14,305 nucleotides of DNA from Verrucomicrobiota bacterium (GTDB taxonomy: Bacteria; Verrucomicrobiota; Verrucomicrobiia; Limisphaerales; JAFMIX01): positions 1 to 14,305 of the forward strand of contig JAPLTZ010000320.1 of NCBI GenBank assembly GCA_026397895.1. The letters are read 5' to 3'. A program made the position numbers and the translations under genes. Numbering within the stretch: position 1 is the stretch's first letter; the number at the start of each line of letters is the position of its first letter. This document shows positions 13,828 through 14,305 of the stretch, piece by piece. Under the pieces are notes generated by a model, which was not told where the DNA came from, did not search any database, and saw only the letters and a program-made list of their open reading frames with translations.

Positions 13828-14214
13828 TCATCCGCTCGCGCTGGCCTGATCGCTGGCGCGCCGCTTTCCGCCGGGCGGAAAGGATAATGTTTGGAGTAGT
13901 GGGGTTGACGCGTCTGCGGGGAAAGTGTCATACACTTTTCGTTGGGACGCGTTTTTCTTTTGCCAGTGCTGGTAGATGGTCCGGCTGACGCGCACCAGCC
14001 AGGCGCCATCCTTGATGCTTTCCAAGACCTCCGCCGTGGCGAAATACTTGATCCCGTTGGCCGGGGGATTGCCCAGCGGCTTGAGCAGCTTCGCCGCGAC
14101 GAGCGCCGGCACGTCATGCGGCTGGCAGTTCAACACCCACGCCGCCTGCTCCGCCGTCAGGCGGGCCGGCAACTGCCCCAGCAGCGTCAAAAATTTATGT
14201 TGGTCTTCTTTCAT
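13828..14214 (-). CDS. Small excisionase/MerR-like helix-turn-helix protein
   Basis: A 128-residue protein from ATG 14214, preceded on the minus strand by GGGAGAG about 5-6 bases upstream, a fair ribosome site. Residues about 19-65 (LTAEQAAWVLNCQPHDVPALVAAKLLKPLGNP...IKYFATAEVLE) fit a winged helix-turn-helix of the excisionase/MerR type: LT..QAA..L at the first helix, a recognition helix around HDVPALVAAKLL, and the KYF..AEVLE element that follows the wing. A second short helical region (VSRTIYQHWQKKN) is basic. The last 35 or so residues are low in predicted structure, and the coding sequence there contains a 9-base inverted repeat at 13864-13882. It converges on the recombinase gene and could be its recombination directionality factor or a regulator of the same element. 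This pairing is inferred; the family call rests on pattern only. Confidence 0.75.
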   Translation of the reverse strand: MKEDQHKFLTLLGQLPARLTAEQAAWVLNCQPHDVPALVAAKLLKPLGNPPANGIKYFATAEVLESIKDGAWLVRVSRTIYQHWQKKNASQRKVYDTFPADASTPLLQTLSFPPGGKRRASDQASASG

Positions 14215-14305
14215 CTAAACTCTCCCGCGTTAATCCGTTGTACCGGCGGCAATCACGTTCTCATCTGGGCATAGGAATTCTACAAGGAGCCTTCGCCGGG
14301 AGGCG
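14215..14305. other. Right edge of window, no gene assigned
   Basis: Ninety bases upstream of the HTH gene. They hold its ribosome site and probably its promoter. AAGGAG at 14283-14288 could precede a plus-strand gene beyond the window, but no start codon follows within view. Confidence 0.3.

Noticed and set aside
13260..14117. 285-residue minus-strand frame spanning the recombinase 3' end and the HTH gene
   Set aside because: It crosses the bidirectional terminator and overlaps two better-supported genes in other frames.

Overview
The window is high-GC bacterial DNA that reads like a member of the Verrucomicrobiota (Pedosphaera/Limisphaera-like). This is an inference from gene content: Gfo/Idh/MocA oxidoreductases next to xylose-isomerase-like TIM barrels, a very large secreted protein built of autotransporter-associated beta-strand (PATR) repeats, start codons mostly without Shine-Dalgarno sequences, and several kinds of short palindromic repeat between genes. 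No rRNA, tRNA or CRISPR array was seen.

Left part (1-4390), sugar metabolism. The 3' end of a Gfo/Idh/MocA dehydrogenase (+) converges on a cytoplasmic sugar phosphate isomerase/epimerase (-). A divergent intergenic region carrying a direct repeat separates the latter from a two-gene + strand operon: an exported isomerase/epimerase with a Sec-type signal peptide, then a Tat-exported Gfo/Idh/MocA oxidoreductase 14 bases later. The operon ends at a clear hairpin terminator. The pairing suggests oxidation and isomerisation of a sugar or polyol outside the cytoplasm, with related enzymes inside the cell.

Middle (4400-10520). An APC-family amino acid permease (+) converges on a lipoprotein TIM-barrel gene (-) broken by an internal deletion plus frameshift. 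Upstream of that, on the same strand, is the 1008-residue PATR-repeat protein, the only gene here with a textbook Shine-Dalgarno site apart from the small HTH gene at the right end.

Right part (10520-14305). A Uup-type ABC-F ATPase (-) is split into two out-of-frame halves by a deletion at the start of its interdomain linker, and a 74-base palindrome sits inside its coding sequence. After a triple-nested palindrome comes a tyrosine recombinase (+) whose first catalytic arginine is replaced by alanine. It converges, over a bidirectional terminator and other hairpins, on a small excisionase-like HTH protein (-). This end looks like part of a mobile element.

The most notable theme is the palindromes. 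One family occupies both tail-to-tail gene junctions, another sits between head-to-head genes, and a third lies inside an open reading frame. Two genes also share the same type of damage, a short internal deletion that shifts the frame, which is either real gene decay or an assembly artefact.
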